DNA of 64,000 nucleotides, from contig OX344761.1 of NCBI GenBank assembly GCA_947034895.1, positions 75,391,839 through 75,455,838 on the forward strand. The letters run 5' to 3'. Shown here in pieces: positions 23,601 to 36,581 of this stretch (the first letter of the stretch is position 1; each line of letters starts with the position of its first letter). The position numbers and the translations under genes are program-made. The DNA comes from Rhytidiadelphus loreus (taxonomy: Eukaryota; Streptophyta; Bryopsida; Hypnales; Hylocomiaceae). The notes beneath the pieces were generated by a model, which ran no database searches, was not told the DNA's origin, and worked only from the letters and a program-made list of their open reading frames with translations.

Positions 23601-26600
23601 AACATAGTTGCAAAGGACACTTTAGTTGCATTTTAGTGGGTTGTAACATACACATTTTTCTTCTAGTGACATTAGTTTGCTTTGAAAATTTTCATATAAC
23701 TTCCTAAAATGAGTCTCTACTCAAATTTGGGGTCCCCAATTTTTTTGAATAGAGGTCTGAAATGATCTAAACTACCTTGGGTGATGATCAAGTGGTAGGT
23801 ATATTATTTGCATGGGGGCTCCCCGGTGCTGACTTTGTTCGCATGGAGAGAAGGTTTGTTTCTCCCCTTATTTCTAAGAAGGAAAAAACCATGGTGTTAT
23901 TTTGCAAGCTTTGTTCTAACAAATACATTACCCTTATCCTCTAACGATCTATTAGGCTAAAAATTGACAAACACTCATAAAAGTACCAAAAATCAACCCT
24001 CTCTAAAAAAAGACCTATTAATCAAATTTTATTCATTTTTTAGAATTTATAACCATAGTCTTATTATTGACTACAAGTACAAGAGTCACATATAAAAAAC
24101 TTGGGGGTTTAAAGAACATGCATGAGTAAAAACAGAGCTTGTAAAGTGGAGCAATTTCTTTCTTTAAAACAACTTGGGCTTTTGACAATGTTATTGTGTT
24201 AGGCTTTTGAGCCCTATAACTCAAAATTTGTTTGGAATGAAGATTTAAAGTTTTATTATTTGAGTACAACCTCATTTTTAAAGAAATATATAAATTTTCA
24301 AAGAAAAATGATACTACACTTTGTTTGCTTGAATTAGGGTCTTAAGCCAAATAAAAACATTATTTTTTTTCTCAATTTTTGACTCGGGGGGGTCATTTAG
24401 AGTGTCCATTAGAAACCACGTGTGAACAAAATTTTGGCCCCCCTATATACTTTTTGAATTTTGAATTTAAAAAATAAATAAATAAATAAAAAATTTAATA
24501 TATATGAATAGATTTTCCTACTTTGAAAATTTATGTTTTGAATTATTGATATTTTTATTTGTTAATAATAATTAGTTACAAATTTTTGAAGTAAAAAGAT
24601 ACACTGTAGAACTGAAAAATAACTTTCACACCTTTATATTATATAAGAAAAAATTGTCTAAAAAATGAACAAAAAATTCCTAAAAATAACTCATTATTGA
24701 AAGCTCATTTTGAGTTGAATATTGACTCAATGGTCATCTAAATGTGTCCTCTATAATTATTTGGGTTGAAAAACATGCCATTTCAGTTCATTTTCAACCT
24801 CTTCTAGAAATCATTTCATATTTTATTTGAGTTGGAAATTTTGGCAATAGAAAGCTATAGTCATTATTAAACAATGTTCAAAATTTTAGGTTGAAATTAT
24901 AGTTTATTAGAAACCACTTGTTCGCACGTGGTTTGTTATAGTAGAACTAAGTGCACCCCAAAGATTTTTGAATCTTTATAAAAATTAGATTTTCTAATTT
25001 TTTTTTTCCTAATCTTAAATAAAATATGAGGGAAAAAAAAATCTAATACCTTATTTCAAATATTTGAATTTTTCAAATTCAATTTTGACTTTCAAGGAGA
25101 TTTACAGGTTATTTAGACCCCAAAATTTTACATATGACCCTAGTTTTGGTCAAGAATAAGATCTTGTAATTGCAAATTCTAGAAAATATATGAGAGTGAT
25201 AATTTTTGGTAGTTTTGTTGATATTTGCCAATTTTTAACACATGGTTCTTTAAAGGCTACCATATAATTATATGAAATACTTTTAGAAAAATAAGTTTAA
25301 CCTCTAGTGGCTCATTGATTTTTCCTATTATTGAGCAATAACTAAAGAACTAGTGCAAAAAAACTAAATATGTGTTCAATATTCTTACAATTTTTTCCCA
25401 TTCCAAAATTCTAGCTTGAATAAATTGGTTTATAAAGCCTTCTATCTAATGATCTCATTAAAATTATGAATATTATTTTTTCCTTTATTCTCACTTTCTT
25501 CACACAACTATCAATAAATTTATTATTTAAATGTATTAAATGAAAAAAAATGCACATTGAAAAATGACTCACGTTAAAGATTGGAGCATGTTGAGGTTAG
25601 TATATGTAAATAGACAATGATTAGAAGTGGTCTTTGTTTTAATATTGCAAATGCATGTAGAATGTCATTTAATATTTATAGACAATGAAGTTGGAGCAAT
25701 ATATGTAGAAGACCAAGGGGTGATTATTCTTATTTTGTTGTGGCTTGCGTAGATCATTGTCCTAGTATTTACAAAAGATGAATTGGATTTTAAGATGATC
25801 CTTATATATTCTTTAATAACCATCATTACCAATGTCTTGAATAATAAAACAACTAACCTTGAAAAAGTACAATTTATTAAAGTCATTTTGTAAAACCTAC
25901 ACTTAGCGATGAAAAAATTGTCATTTTCTTTGATATTTCATTTCTTGTATTGGTTATGAATTACATAAAACAAAAAAATATGATAAAAATAAAGTAAAGT
26001 AAAGTAGAATAAAGTAAAAATAAACTTCAATTTGAAAATGAAAAAAAATGAAAAAAATTCTTTGGTGATTTTTTTAATGTTATGAAATTGAAGCATTTAG
26101 CTTGTTTTCATTGGTGATATAGTGGGCATCATTTTTATTTGTGAATTTCATTATAGTTCTGTCTTTGTTTAATCCTTAAAAGACCAATTGACAATTTTAT
26201 GGTTGATGCCTTACATCAAACAATATTTTTGAGTAGAAGAAATCTTTATTTTCAAAAATTTATTTTTTCTATGCAAACTTTCTATTCAAAAAAATTGTAA
26301 GGTAAATAGCTCAAAGTGTTTAGTGTTTATGTAGCAATGTTAGAGAATTTGCTATTAAGAGAAAGTGTTGAAGTTCTCATTGTTAAATTTAGTACCTTTC
26401 TTCACAGATCAAATGAAACTATAATTTTGACTAGTCATAAAAATTTCAAATGATGAAAATAGAATTGTATTTTCCTCAAATTTTTGAAGTTAAATCTATA
26501 AAATCTATTTAAAGCAAATCTATAGATCATTTTTAAAATATAATTCCTAATATGGAGATGACGACTTGCAAAATACTTAGGTTACAAGTCATATCTTGAA

Positions 26601-27891
26601 TTCTTGATAGATGGATTTAAAAATAGAAAAAAAAATGTAGATTTTAGATTTTAAAGTATTTAGTCATCTGTATTTAAAATATAAAATATTTGAGTTTGTA
26701 ATTAGATAAGATAATTGTTGTATACAACTTAAGGTAGACTACATGATTATCTTTGGCAACTTGCAATAGCTAATTTTTTTTAAATGATAGATATTTATAG
26801 GAACAAGAGGTTGCTATAACTTTTAGTGGAAAGTATAATATTGAATTGTATTTGCTCCATCTTAAGAATGATATAGTGAAAATTACTAATTAAATTGATA
26901 GGTTATTTAAAGCCGCCAAATTCCTCAATAACAACATAAAGGGGAGCCACCATTAGTAAAAAGTTTTTATACAAGTCATGCTCCAAATTTAGAATTATGC
27001 ATTTGTTTGAGCACATGTAAGTTGTTCAACATATCCTATGAAAGATGCTAGCAAACCAACCACAACACTTCATACTCAATCTTTCACGAAATTGAAAAAA
27101 TGCTCCCATAGAGCGCAACTATGACACCCGCTATTGTAGACTTTTCATGAGATGAATATTTTTCATACGATCCTTGTGAACTCCTAATTCATCAGTTGGG
27201 ACTCATTATTTTATTTTACTTTTATAATTTAAATTAAGTTTATTATGCAAAAAGTCTCCAAAAGAGTGTTAAATCAAATTAGGTATGTTACATGATGATA
27301 TGGTATTTGGTCCAAAATAGAGTTTTAAAATTAAAATAAACCAAAATCTTGCATGTAAATATGGTAGAAACCTAGAAGTTGTAGAAATTGTGAATATTAA
27401 GTGAATAGTGCTCGAACTGCCTAAACCTACTATGCATGTGAGTCATTCTAGCTAAAATGGTCCGAAGGAACCTAAGTGAGATCCCTAAATCAATTTCCAA
27501 GGATACACTTTAGTTTCCCAATCAATTCTAAGAAATATTAGAAACCCCAATTATTAGTCTACAAGGCATCTTGAGTTTGTATCATTTGAAGGGCATCTAT
27601 GGCAAAAGTATATTATTCTAGGGTTGAAATTGCGCTAGGAATCCAACGGCAACATTGGTTTGTCAAGGTTCCATTTTGTATGAAAGATTATCTGTTCATT
27701 GATAATTAAAGGAGATAGTGGAATTTTATTCTTCTTCAAACTTGCAAAGTAAAAATATAAGCTTGCAAATCATTTGTGGAATTCCATAAGAGGTTCCATC
27801 AAAAAATTCCATAATTTTTTGACTTGCAGAAGATCTTCTTCCAAACAGACAAACACCCAAATCTATGATGGAAAATTCCTAAAAATTACCT
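20646..27891. other. 7-kb AT-rich spacer, no gene seen
   Basis: Long homopolymer runs, a short (AAAT)n tract near 24470 and a small inverted pair (TTAGAAACCACGTGTGAACA near 24409; its inverse within TTCGCACGTGG near 24925). Open frames are all under 85 residues with no motif. Probably decayed repeats too diverged to classify by eye. Confidence 0.5.
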
Positions 27892-28198
27892 ACATTACAG
27901 GAGATTTTGGAGTTCTAGAAAGTTGAGAGTTCTGAGATTGCGGGGAAGAAGGGCACTCTACCATTACAACAACACTACAATAGTTTGACGTGGATAAAGT
28001 TCATCCACATTAGATAATAAAATTTAATGAAAAAAATGAAAAAATAATTTCCATTTTTTTTTCATTTAAAAACAAAAACAAAAACATTTAAAAAAACAAT
28101 AATATTCTAATAGCAAGTCGTTATTTCACTACAGGGGAAACAACAAGGAGAATAGGCCTGAAACAACCCTCCCCTTGTTCTAAATCTCATCTAATGGG
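27892..28198. mobile_element. ~305-bp MITE-like element, CATTAGAGGAGATT family, copy C (degraded)
   Basis: The left end (CATTACAGGAGATTTTGG) and right end (AAATCTCATCTAATGG) match the family ends with a few changes. The A/T core and CCTGAAACAACCCTCC shoulder fit copies A and B. Lowest-quality copy of the three. Confidence 0.45.
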
Positions 28199-28626
28199 TT
28201 GCACTAAAATCTCAGTAAAAGTTATTATAGCTTTTTTATACTAATAACATGTTCAACAAGTTTCATGACAATCTAACATCCAAAAGTACTTAAACAACAA
28301 GATTCTTCAATTAGGACAAAATTGAAGATGATTTGTGAAGTTGACTAGCATTTTAGGAGCATGAAAAATCAAAATGAAGTCAAAGCAGGGTCTTTTCCCA
28401 CTCCTTCATACCTTCTAAGGAGCCTAGGCTAGTTGTTTTCTTTAGGAAAGGTAACTCTAAAAGTTGAGTTTTTATCCCTTTTCAATTTTCAATTGGCATT
28501 AGGTTTCAATGACTTTTTCAAGATGGAAAAGTGATGTAGGGAGTTCTTCCAATCTAAAATGGTCTTTTGTAGACCTTTTGAAATCATTTTTTTGGCTCTA
28601 CAAAAATAGGCAGTTGTTCTTCATGA

Positions 28627-29097
28627 GCTCACATTTATATGAAAAAATGTCCAAAATAGTGGTGCTTCTATGGATTATTTTTTCTAGACAAGTTGGCTAC
28701 ATGCTTAAAAAAATTCCACGTCATTTGGAATTGTACAATATATTGGAATAAAATAGTAATTAGAAAGAAATAGAAAATGATTCAAAATACAAAATTGTTA
28801 AGAATTTGGTTATGAAATTGAAAAATGTGAATCCCAATGGTTGCAATGTTATAATAAACAATCTACATCCTATGATTTAGTTTTTTTCAAAAAATATTGA
28901 CAATTGAGTAAGATAAAGGATTCCAAAGTTTATTTTAGAGTAGAGATTCCATTATTACCCGCAAACTAAAACTTCTCATAACTTTTGACTCATTGATCAA
29001 AATAGAATGATTCAAAGCTTTTTTCATACATACAACTCTAAAAAACCAATTTTCAAATTTTTGTTTTTGAAAAAAATGTTTTAAAAAAAAATTCTTA
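28627..29097 (+). repeat. Left arm of a ~470-bp inverted pair (with 33552-34018)
   Basis: Shared blocks include GAAAAAATGTCCAAAAT-GTG, ATGATTCAAAATAC, AACAATCTACATCCTATGAT and CCGCAAACTAAAACT-CTCAT, all inverse at 33552-34018. The right end overlaps dispersed repeat R. The short frame at 28509-28751 is judged non-coding. Confidence 0.6.
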
Positions 29098-29856
29098 GAC
29101 TACCCAACCAGGGAAAAAAATAGCATATTAGGCCATAACTTTTGACTCATATTTTCAAATGTCATGAAATTTAGTGCATATAAACTTTTTTTGTCCCCAC
29201 CTTCTACTAAAATTTCAGCCTAAAATATGTAAATCTCTAGTCATAAGTACTTGCCCAAATTTTCAATGTTATCAAAGATTATAATTTGGTCCTTGGGGAG
29301 GGACTAGCATAAAAAGTAGAAATCCAAAATATTAGGATGAAAATCCTAAGTGAAAGGATTACCACTAGAAAAATGAAAGGGGGTGGCCTTGGAAAAGTAT
29401 TTGAGGTCACCCATTCCCCTTTAAAGAACACCCATTGATGACTTTGACTTTGTTGGGTCCATTTTAGTAGATATTGACTATTTTGAGCCAACTTGCCAAT
29501 TGGTTGTTTTTGGAGCCCTTATTACTCCATTGTTCTTGTTTTTGATCAATCTTTGAAGGACATTGGATCCCTTCAAAGCTTGTATCTACATACACGTATT
29601 ATTGTGGCTCTTGTACTAACTAGTTTTTGGAGTTGTTTTGTTTACTTGTACTAATTCTAGAGATTAGCCCCCTCCTCACCTTGGTGATGTTACTTAGGGG
29701 GCATTCTAGTGTATGTTTGTGAGTTTGTAACCTACTAAGTGGGAATTCCTAGAAATCCATTAGAGGTTGTGTTTTGGTTGTATTAACTTGTTTTGCACTA
29801 ACTTGTTTTGTTGACTTTTTCTTGTCCTCTATTTCCCTTGCTTTTGTGGTACGGTA
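29098..29856. other. Spacer, no gene seen
   Basis: One minus-strand frame at 29279-29491 has no recognisable domain. Confidence 0.45.
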
Positions 29857-30056
29857 AAGCTTTGGCTTCCGTGGTACCAAGCATATACAATATAAATTTT
29901 TGTGTTAAAAACAAAAAGACAATGAAGCTTTGGCTTCCCTAGTACCAAGTATATAGACTTTTGCGTTGGGAAAAAAAATATAGCGAAGCTTTGACTTCTC
30001 TACTACCAAGTATATAGTTTTTTGTGTTAGAAACAAAAAAATGGCAAAGCTTTGGA
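29857..30056 (+). repeat. Tandem array, 61-68-bp unit, 3 copies plus a partial
   Basis: Units start at 29857, 29925, 29986 and 30047 (partial). Each runs AAGCTTTGGCTTC, then TA/GGTACCAAG-ATATA, then TTTTTGTGTTAGAAACAAAA with small changes. Confidence 0.75.
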
Positions 30057-30901
30057 CTTAGAAGGTCAACTATAGATATCAAGAATCGCCAAGTGATTCT
30101 CAAGAAGCCAAGGTTTGTGTCAAAGTTTGAATTCCACGTTAACTTCTAAAGTTTAGTTTCCAAAATGTGGACACAAATATTCAAGGTTTAGTTTCCAAAA
30201 CTAAGTTACCCAATACCAAGTAGTGTCAAATACCAAATTTAATTCTCAAAACCAAATTGCAAAAAAATAATAATAATAGAATTTGCAACTAGCCCAATAC
30301 ACACACAATCACCCCAAATCCTCAATACCTAGGGAGCCGTGTTGCACGAGTAGAAGGCTAGGTCGCAAGGGCCATGGGCTAGGGCCAGAGCTTGTGCGCA
30401 AGATTGATTGCTATATACAAAGGTTCATTTGTACGCACAAAGGCTAATTTGATGTGCAAGGGCTAGTTTGTGAGCAAGAATGTTGGTTGGTGTTGTTGAT
30501 AAATAAGAATAGAAAGCTAATTAAGTAGAGAGAGAACAATACAAGCAAACCACTTATTGAACACAAAGAGATGTAAGGAGGAGAGGAATGTGAAGGTTAT
30601 ACACTTGCAAATGAAGGAGCTTAACAATAGGTAGAAAGAGGCGATGATTTAGATGTTTGGAAGCATAGCAATAGAAGAAGATTAAAGATAATCCAAGAGA
30701 ACTCCATCTAGCCATTAGAATTTTAGCTTAAACAATTATTGACTTGGCTAGGGGAACAAGAATATTGCATTAGTCAATTATTGTCTTGAAATTTGGGACA
30801 AATATTCTATTGCAAAGTCAATTAGTGACTAGAATAGAAGTAGAGGGAAAGAAGTAGTGAAAAATGAAAAGAAGGAAAAATATTAAAAAAAGGAAACTTA
30901 G
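30057..30901. other. Spacer, no gene seen
   Basis: It includes a GC-rich patch at about 30330-30480 with loosely repeated GCAAGGGCTAG-like words. No frame of interest. Confidence 0.45.
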
Positions 30902-30904
30902 GAA

Positions 30905-31104
30905 CACTACAAGAGAAAGGGGTGTTTTAAGTATAGTCCTAGGGATAACATTTTAAGTAATGACCTTTTTAGGAGATTTTCAGTAAGAATTTACTAGAAA
31001 GACACAAATATCTTGTAAATTCTTATTGAAAATCTCCTAAAAAGGTCATTACTTAAAATGTTATCTCTAGGACTATACTTAAAACACCCCTTTCTTTTGT
31101 AGTG
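30905..31104. mobile_element. CACTA-type foldback MITE, copy 1 (internally deleted)
   Basis: A 200-bp near-perfect palindrome bounded by CACTACAAGAGAAAGG and its inverse. It is flanked by a 3-bp duplication, GAA at 30902-30904 and 31105-31107. CACTACAAGA-type ends with 3-bp duplications are the mark of plant CACTA transposons. Relative to the copy at 32598 it lacks about 32 bp at the centre. No coding capacity. Confidence 0.85.
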
Positions 31105-31107
31105 GAA

Positions 31108-32597
31108 GTATGTTTTGGAAATTAATTCCATAACTTGAATTCCTTTTGTTTCAAAATAAGACTAGTGTTTCCTTTGTAAAATACAAAGAAAACATATCTT
31201 TTTTTGAAACAAAGGGAATACTAAAAAAAATCTAAAAATCGATAGTGAGTACAATTCAAAAGGGGAAAAATGGGGAATTAGGAAGGTTACAAGGGCGTTT
31301 TTGACCACCTTGTAGATGAAGTTCAATCTAAGGTAAATTCATAAATACTACTCTTTTCTTTTAATTTTTGTTATTAGGATTTTAAACCATAGCCAAACCA
31401 AAGTACAAGTTAGATTCAAACCACTAAAACTAGATTCTATTTCAAGTTTAGATTCAAAAACTTGTAGGAGAGGTCTATAAGTTGTCAGAAATAAGCCTAA
31501 AAGGAGTAAGATACAAGTGGATGAAGTTTAGAAACAAGAAATGAACAAGAAATGAAATTTAAAATTTAATTAAAACTTAGAATCAATAAGTGAAAGTAAA
31601 AGTGAATTTCAAGTTGTAGACCAGAAGTAATTAGTGGATGAAGTTTGAAGTATTGATTAGCAGTCAAACTTCATCTACTCCTAACTTTCACTAGGAAAGT
31701 TTAATCTTCAACTGTCTTAGCAATTTGAATAGGCGAATTCAAGTTCTATAAGAAACAAGTCTAAAAGTTTAAAAATAGTAAACAAATAGAAATAATTCAA
31801 CATTCTCTAAGAAGAAATAGATGTCAATTTAAACTCTTTTAAAGATAACCAAGTAGGAATTTAAGTTTAGAATCTCATAAAAGAGGATTAGGAGAGTCCA
31901 AAACTAAATTATACTTTGAAAATCACCTAAAAATCCATAAGATAATAAAGGATGAAGTTTCAAATAGAATTTGGATGAACTTAGGGAAATTATGTCTATC
32001 CAAAGCCAAACTTAGGGTTTAGGGTACAAACTTCATTTGGTCATAACTTTCTCTAGGCACATCAAATTTGAATGAGTTTTATGTTTTAGAAAATGGCATG
32101 ATCAATCTGGTCTCTTATTTAGAATTGATAGTCTAGGATTTTAAACTCTTGCTGTTAAATTCGGCTATTTAGCCAAAATTTGGGTTTATTTTAGTTATTT
32201 GTTGATTTATCTAGCATTTCATATCACCTAAACTTATAAAAGATCCATTGACTGAAAAGCACAATAAACCACGCTTAGGCTCCAAATTAGGAGGAAATTC
32301 CGCTTAGACACTTGGTTGTGCTCGTTTAATATCAAAGGTGGTAATTAAGCACTCACATTCTATAAGAGTCATAATTGAAGAAAACACTTACTCAATATAA
32401 TAGTCTACAATGTAGAAACTTAAAATCTTTCTGGACATAAAATAATCAAAATTGTTGATTATAATTGTTGCTTAATTCTACATTATTTTCAAGATACTAA
32501 AAGAAGAAACGTATACCAATATGAAATTCTTCACAAGCCTTTGTTGTAGCTTCTAGTTCCTACTAATCTATCACTTAGAAATTTTGCAAGTTGCAAC
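31108..32597. other. AT-rich spacer between the two CACTA foldbacks
   Basis: No gene or named repeat seen. TTGGATGAA / GATGAAGTTT-like words recur around 31530-32000 without a clean period. Confidence 0.45.
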
Positions 32598-32829
32598 CAC
32601 TACAAGAGAAAGGGGTGTTTTAAGTATAGTCCTAGAGATAACATTTTAAGTAATGACCTTTTTAGGAGATTTTCAGTAAGAATTTACAAGATATTTGTGT
32701 CTTTTTAGTAAAATTTTACTAGAAAGACACAAATATCTTGTAAATTCTTACTGAAAATCTCCTAAAAAGGTCATTACTTAAAATGTTATCTCTAGGACTA
32801 TACTTAAAACACCCCTTTCTCTTGTAGTG
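32598..32829. mobile_element. CACTA-type foldback MITE, copy 2 (full length)
   Basis: A 232-bp palindrome with the same CACTACAAGAGAAAGG ends, flanked by AAC at 32595-32597 and 32830-32832. It keeps the central ACAAGATATTTGTGTC arm pair lost from copy 1. The arms are almost identical to those of copy 1, so the two share a recent source. Confidence 0.87.
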
Positions 32830-33551
32830 AACAGATGAATCAAAGGTACAATCATAGTGAAATCTACAAATCAAAAAAACTAATTTTGTGTCTAATTCTA
32901 AGTTAGTCTTCCAAACCACATTTGAAAATAGACACCGAATTTATAATCATCAAAACAACAAGGAATATGCTTCAGCTTCAAAATATTTTTTGATGCAAGA
33001 TTTTTTTTTTTTTTCCTATGGAAAAAATAAATGGTTTTCAAAGATAATTGATTTGAACCCCTCAAATCTTAAGACCTTTTTTTCATGACAAAACACTCAA
33101 AAATTTCATTTCTATTGCAAAGAGCAAAAAAAAATTAATTTTTTTTTTTGCATATTTAAAAGTAGAATCTTGAACTAGACTACTTTGAGAATGTACAAAA
33201 GAAATTTCAAAAACTTTGACCACGTAGATTGTAAAATATTTGTGTTTACGTAAAAGTGAAGAAAATAAGTTTTTGTGCACCTTCAACAACTAGTTTACCA
33301 TAGCTATAGGCAAGGTTTGGTAGAAAATATTTACTTCAATCCCTTAACGCCTAAACTATGTTTTTTGGTAATATAGCGGTTTTGGATATCTCACTACAAA
33401 CAGAACTTTTATTTAAAAAATTTCACACAACATATGCCCGAGGAGTAGCTTTAAGGTGTAAAAAAATATATAACTTTTGACTACATGGTTAAAAATTTAT
33501 TGCATGATATGTAATTTTTAGCGTCCGGCAAGCAACTTTGGTAGCCGCAAA

Positions 33552-34018
33552 AAATTCTTTAAAAAACACTATTTTAAGAATTAAAAATTTGAAATTGGTT
33601 TTCTAGATTTATATATACATAGAAAGCTTTGAATCATTCCATTTTGATTAATGAGATGAAAGTTATGAGGAGTTTTAGTTTGCGGGCAGTTATGGGTTCC
33701 CTGCTCTAAAATAAACTTTGAAGTTTTTTTATTTAACTCTATTTTGAATATTTTGAAAAAAAATTAAATCATAGGATGTAGATTGTTTATTACAACATTA
33801 CAACCATTGAGATTGGCACTTTTCAATTCTATAACTAAATTCATATCAATTTAGTATTTTGAATCATTTTCTACTTCTTTTTACTTACTATTTTTTCCTT
33901 ATATGTTGTACAATTCCAAATTATTTGAAAATTTTCAAGCATATAGCAAACTTGCCTTGTAGAATGAATCCAATGAAGCATCACCATTTTGGACATTTTT
34001 TCATATAAATGTGAGCTT
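33552..34018 (-). repeat. Right arm of a ~470-bp inverted pair (with 28627-29097)
   Basis: Inverse of the left arm. Landmarks are GAATCATTCCATTTTGATTA, CATAGGATGTAGATTGTTTA, and ATTTTGGACATTTTTTCATA then TAAATGTGAGC. It also contains an inverted copy of dispersed repeat R at its left end. Confidence 0.6.
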
Positions 34019-34095
34019 TGGAAGTGTAGCTACTTGATTTTTCACAAGGCCACCCAAAGTTTTTTTGTCCCTTCAAATGCTAATATCTTGCAATC

Positions 34096-34503
34096 TAAGG
34101 AAGTATGTTCTAAAAGCGCCCCTCTCTTTCAAATTTCTCCTATTTTTAGCTAGAAAATGGAGATGGAACTTAAATGGAACAATTTAGTAATTGAACAAAT
34201 CAAGGAAAAATTGTTTTCTATTGTAAGAACCAATCTTTGTCTTTGATTTCCACACATCTCTTTACAAGTTGCAAGTGGACGGAATTTCGGAGACCTATGG
34301 TCACAAATAGGTTCCTATGCTCCAAATTTTCAAAAATTTATAAGTAATTCAAAAATGCTTGGAAAAATACCCAACAACTTGTATTAGATTCTACGTCTAT
34401 TTTTCTTTCTTTGAAAAATGATCTGAAAATATTTTTGTCAACAAAATCCTATGAAAAAGGGCAGACCAACCCTAAATGGTTGCATTTAGAGTATACTACC
34501 TTA
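34096..34503 (+). mobile_element. MITE-like element, TAAGGTAG family, copy 2
   Basis: 408 bp, from TAAGGAAGTATGTTCTAAAA to TTTAGAGTATACTACCTTA. It aligns along its whole length with 59127-59539 (TCTTTGTCTTTGATTTC, CACATCTCTTTACAAGTTGC, TTTCTTTCT, CCTATGAAAAAGG). Non-coding. Confidence 0.7.
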
Positions 34504-34737
34504 TTTGGTGAAAATTCCAAAAAAAAATTCCATGTCTTTTCAAACTAGCAGACTACATGATCCAATGATTACATTTGTCCCAAAATGTTTTTTGTTTTAA
34601 AATAAAATAAAATCCCATTTTATTTGTTCCAAAAAAGAAATGTTTTTTTTGTAATATTTAGTACTTGTACTAGAAATGGCAGTTTTGGAGGGGTTTTCAT
34701 GAAAACATAGTCATAAACTTTGAGGGGTTAAAGTACA

Positions 34738-35490
34738 AAATATAAATAAAAAATAATTGCGGCAGTCAGCAAGAAGTAAATGACCAAGTTGTTAAGTAAA
34801 AAGAAAAGATATAAAATTCAAAATACAACCGATACTAAATTCAAAATCCAGTCCAATCCCAGGTTTAAAAGACTACTGGTACAAATCTGCCATTAACCAC
34901 CTACCATCATGAGATTTCTTCAAGGTGGAATGAAGTAATTGTTTCAATGATATGCATTTAATTGGTTGAAGGGAGAAGTCGGTTTTATAATGAAATTCTT
35001 TATTCGTCATGAATTCTCAAAGGATATGGGATAAATTGAAGATGTGAGAGCTTCAACGAAACATAGGAGCTGTGTTCAAAGTAGAATTTCAGATCTTATT
35101 TTGGCATAGTAGAATAATTTTATTTTTTAAAATTGAACTAGTAGAAGTTGAGAAATCAAGATTACTTTCATCTCCTCAAAATATTTGTGATTTAGATTCT
35201 CTAAAAAAAATCTATGGATTAAATTTGGAGAGAATGTTTGAAAATGTCAAAACAAATGTCCCTTCCAACCCCTCTTTGAACTTTGTCCATAACTTTTGAT
35301 TAAAGGCTCAAAATCTTAAACGAATTTTCGAAAGATAAAAGTTATGCTGATTTTCCACATTAACTTAATTCAAAGTTAAAAAAACCCAGTTATTCTACTA
35401 TGCCTAAATGAGGTTTGAATTCTAAAATGAACACAATTCTTACTTTTGACTTAACTATGAGCAATTGAGATTTTACATGCGTTGTTTTAC
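34738..35490 (+). repeat. ~750-bp dispersed repeat, copy 1, enclosing a foldback
   Basis: Aligned with 40738-41515. Shared blocks are TGACCAAGTTGTT, GGTACAAATCT, GAATTCTCAAAGGATATGGG and TTTTCCAC-TTAACTTAATTC. Inside, 35066-35450 is a foldback whose arms read TAGGAGCTGTGTTCAAAGTA and the inverse ending GAACACAATTCTTAC. Confidence 0.65.
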
Positions 35491-35856
35491 CTCCTACCCC
35501 CCACTTGTATAAAGACCTTCACATTTTTGGTTATATGGAATATATATGTCTTATAGTACTAAGTTAGATAGATGTTGAACATTTTGATGTCTTCAATAGT
35601 GCCAAAAAAATTTAAATCAAATTTTGAAGTATCAAACTTTATTTCTATATTTTAAATATAAATATAATGAATGTGATGACCTTGCCCTCTAGCTATAATA
35701 TTTGACTTTGAATCTTTATAGCATAAAAATTTGCTTTATAGATTTTGAATTAATCAATTTTTTTATATTGAAATTTTGATTTTCAAGTCTAGAGAAAAAA
35801 TTCAAAACACACCCATTTGATTTGCCTTTTGTATAAAAATATTAAGTAAAAGTAGG

Positions 35857-36245
35857 TACAAAATTGAGGGTGAAACTAAATCATTAATAGTTTTAAGATG
35901 GAATCAACATACAATAATTCCAATGGTGAGATTGTTCTAGAATATTAAACCTATAGAACTTCTTTTTTCTGAAAATTTTCAAAATTGATTTCCAATACAA
36001 AGCCAGTATGCTATTTTTTCAAGAATATTTCATGATTGCCTACAAAACAAGAAGCTCCATAACTTTCACATCACTGATCCAAATGGAATGTATCAAAGCT
36101 TTCCATGTAGACAAAAATACGAGCAAAAATATGATCTTTGAGAAACAAGTTTTTTTTAAAATTTCATTCCAAAATTTTATGGATTTGTTTTGAATGATGC
36201 TTGAAGAGTTCAAATTTGTGGCATAACTTTTGTTCCTAGGCACTA
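35857..36245 (+). repeat. Dispersed repeat R, copy 2
   Basis: Diagnostic AACAAGAAGCTCCATAACTT, then TCACATCACTGATCC and TGGAATGTATCAAAGCTTTC. An upstream AATTCCAATGGTGAGATTG block matches copy 1. Confidence 0.6.
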
Positions 36246-36581
36246 ATTGAAATAATAATTGTGCTTTTAGAAAGCTAATATATTTATATATTTTAAGAAA
36301 AAATCCAAAATATTATGATGAAAATTGAAAACATAGGAATCTAAATAGGAACCAAAATCCATAAACATAGGAACCAAAATCCATTTTGATCCTAAAGGGA
36401 CAATAGAACTTTAGAGGTTAACTTCCTACACGTTCCTAGATTGGTAATCCAAAAGCATCCCTCAAGATTGCATAATAATGACTCATCCTCTTGTTATGTA
36501 TAGAACCTGGGTGGTGTTTCTTTTATTGAAGTTATAAAATCTTGAGTTTTCAATCCAATTTCAATCCTTTCAACCTCAAAT

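Noticed and set aside
29857..30056. Repeated unit array as a CRISPR
   Set aside because: Units are contiguous and A-rich with no unique spacers, in a plant nuclear context.
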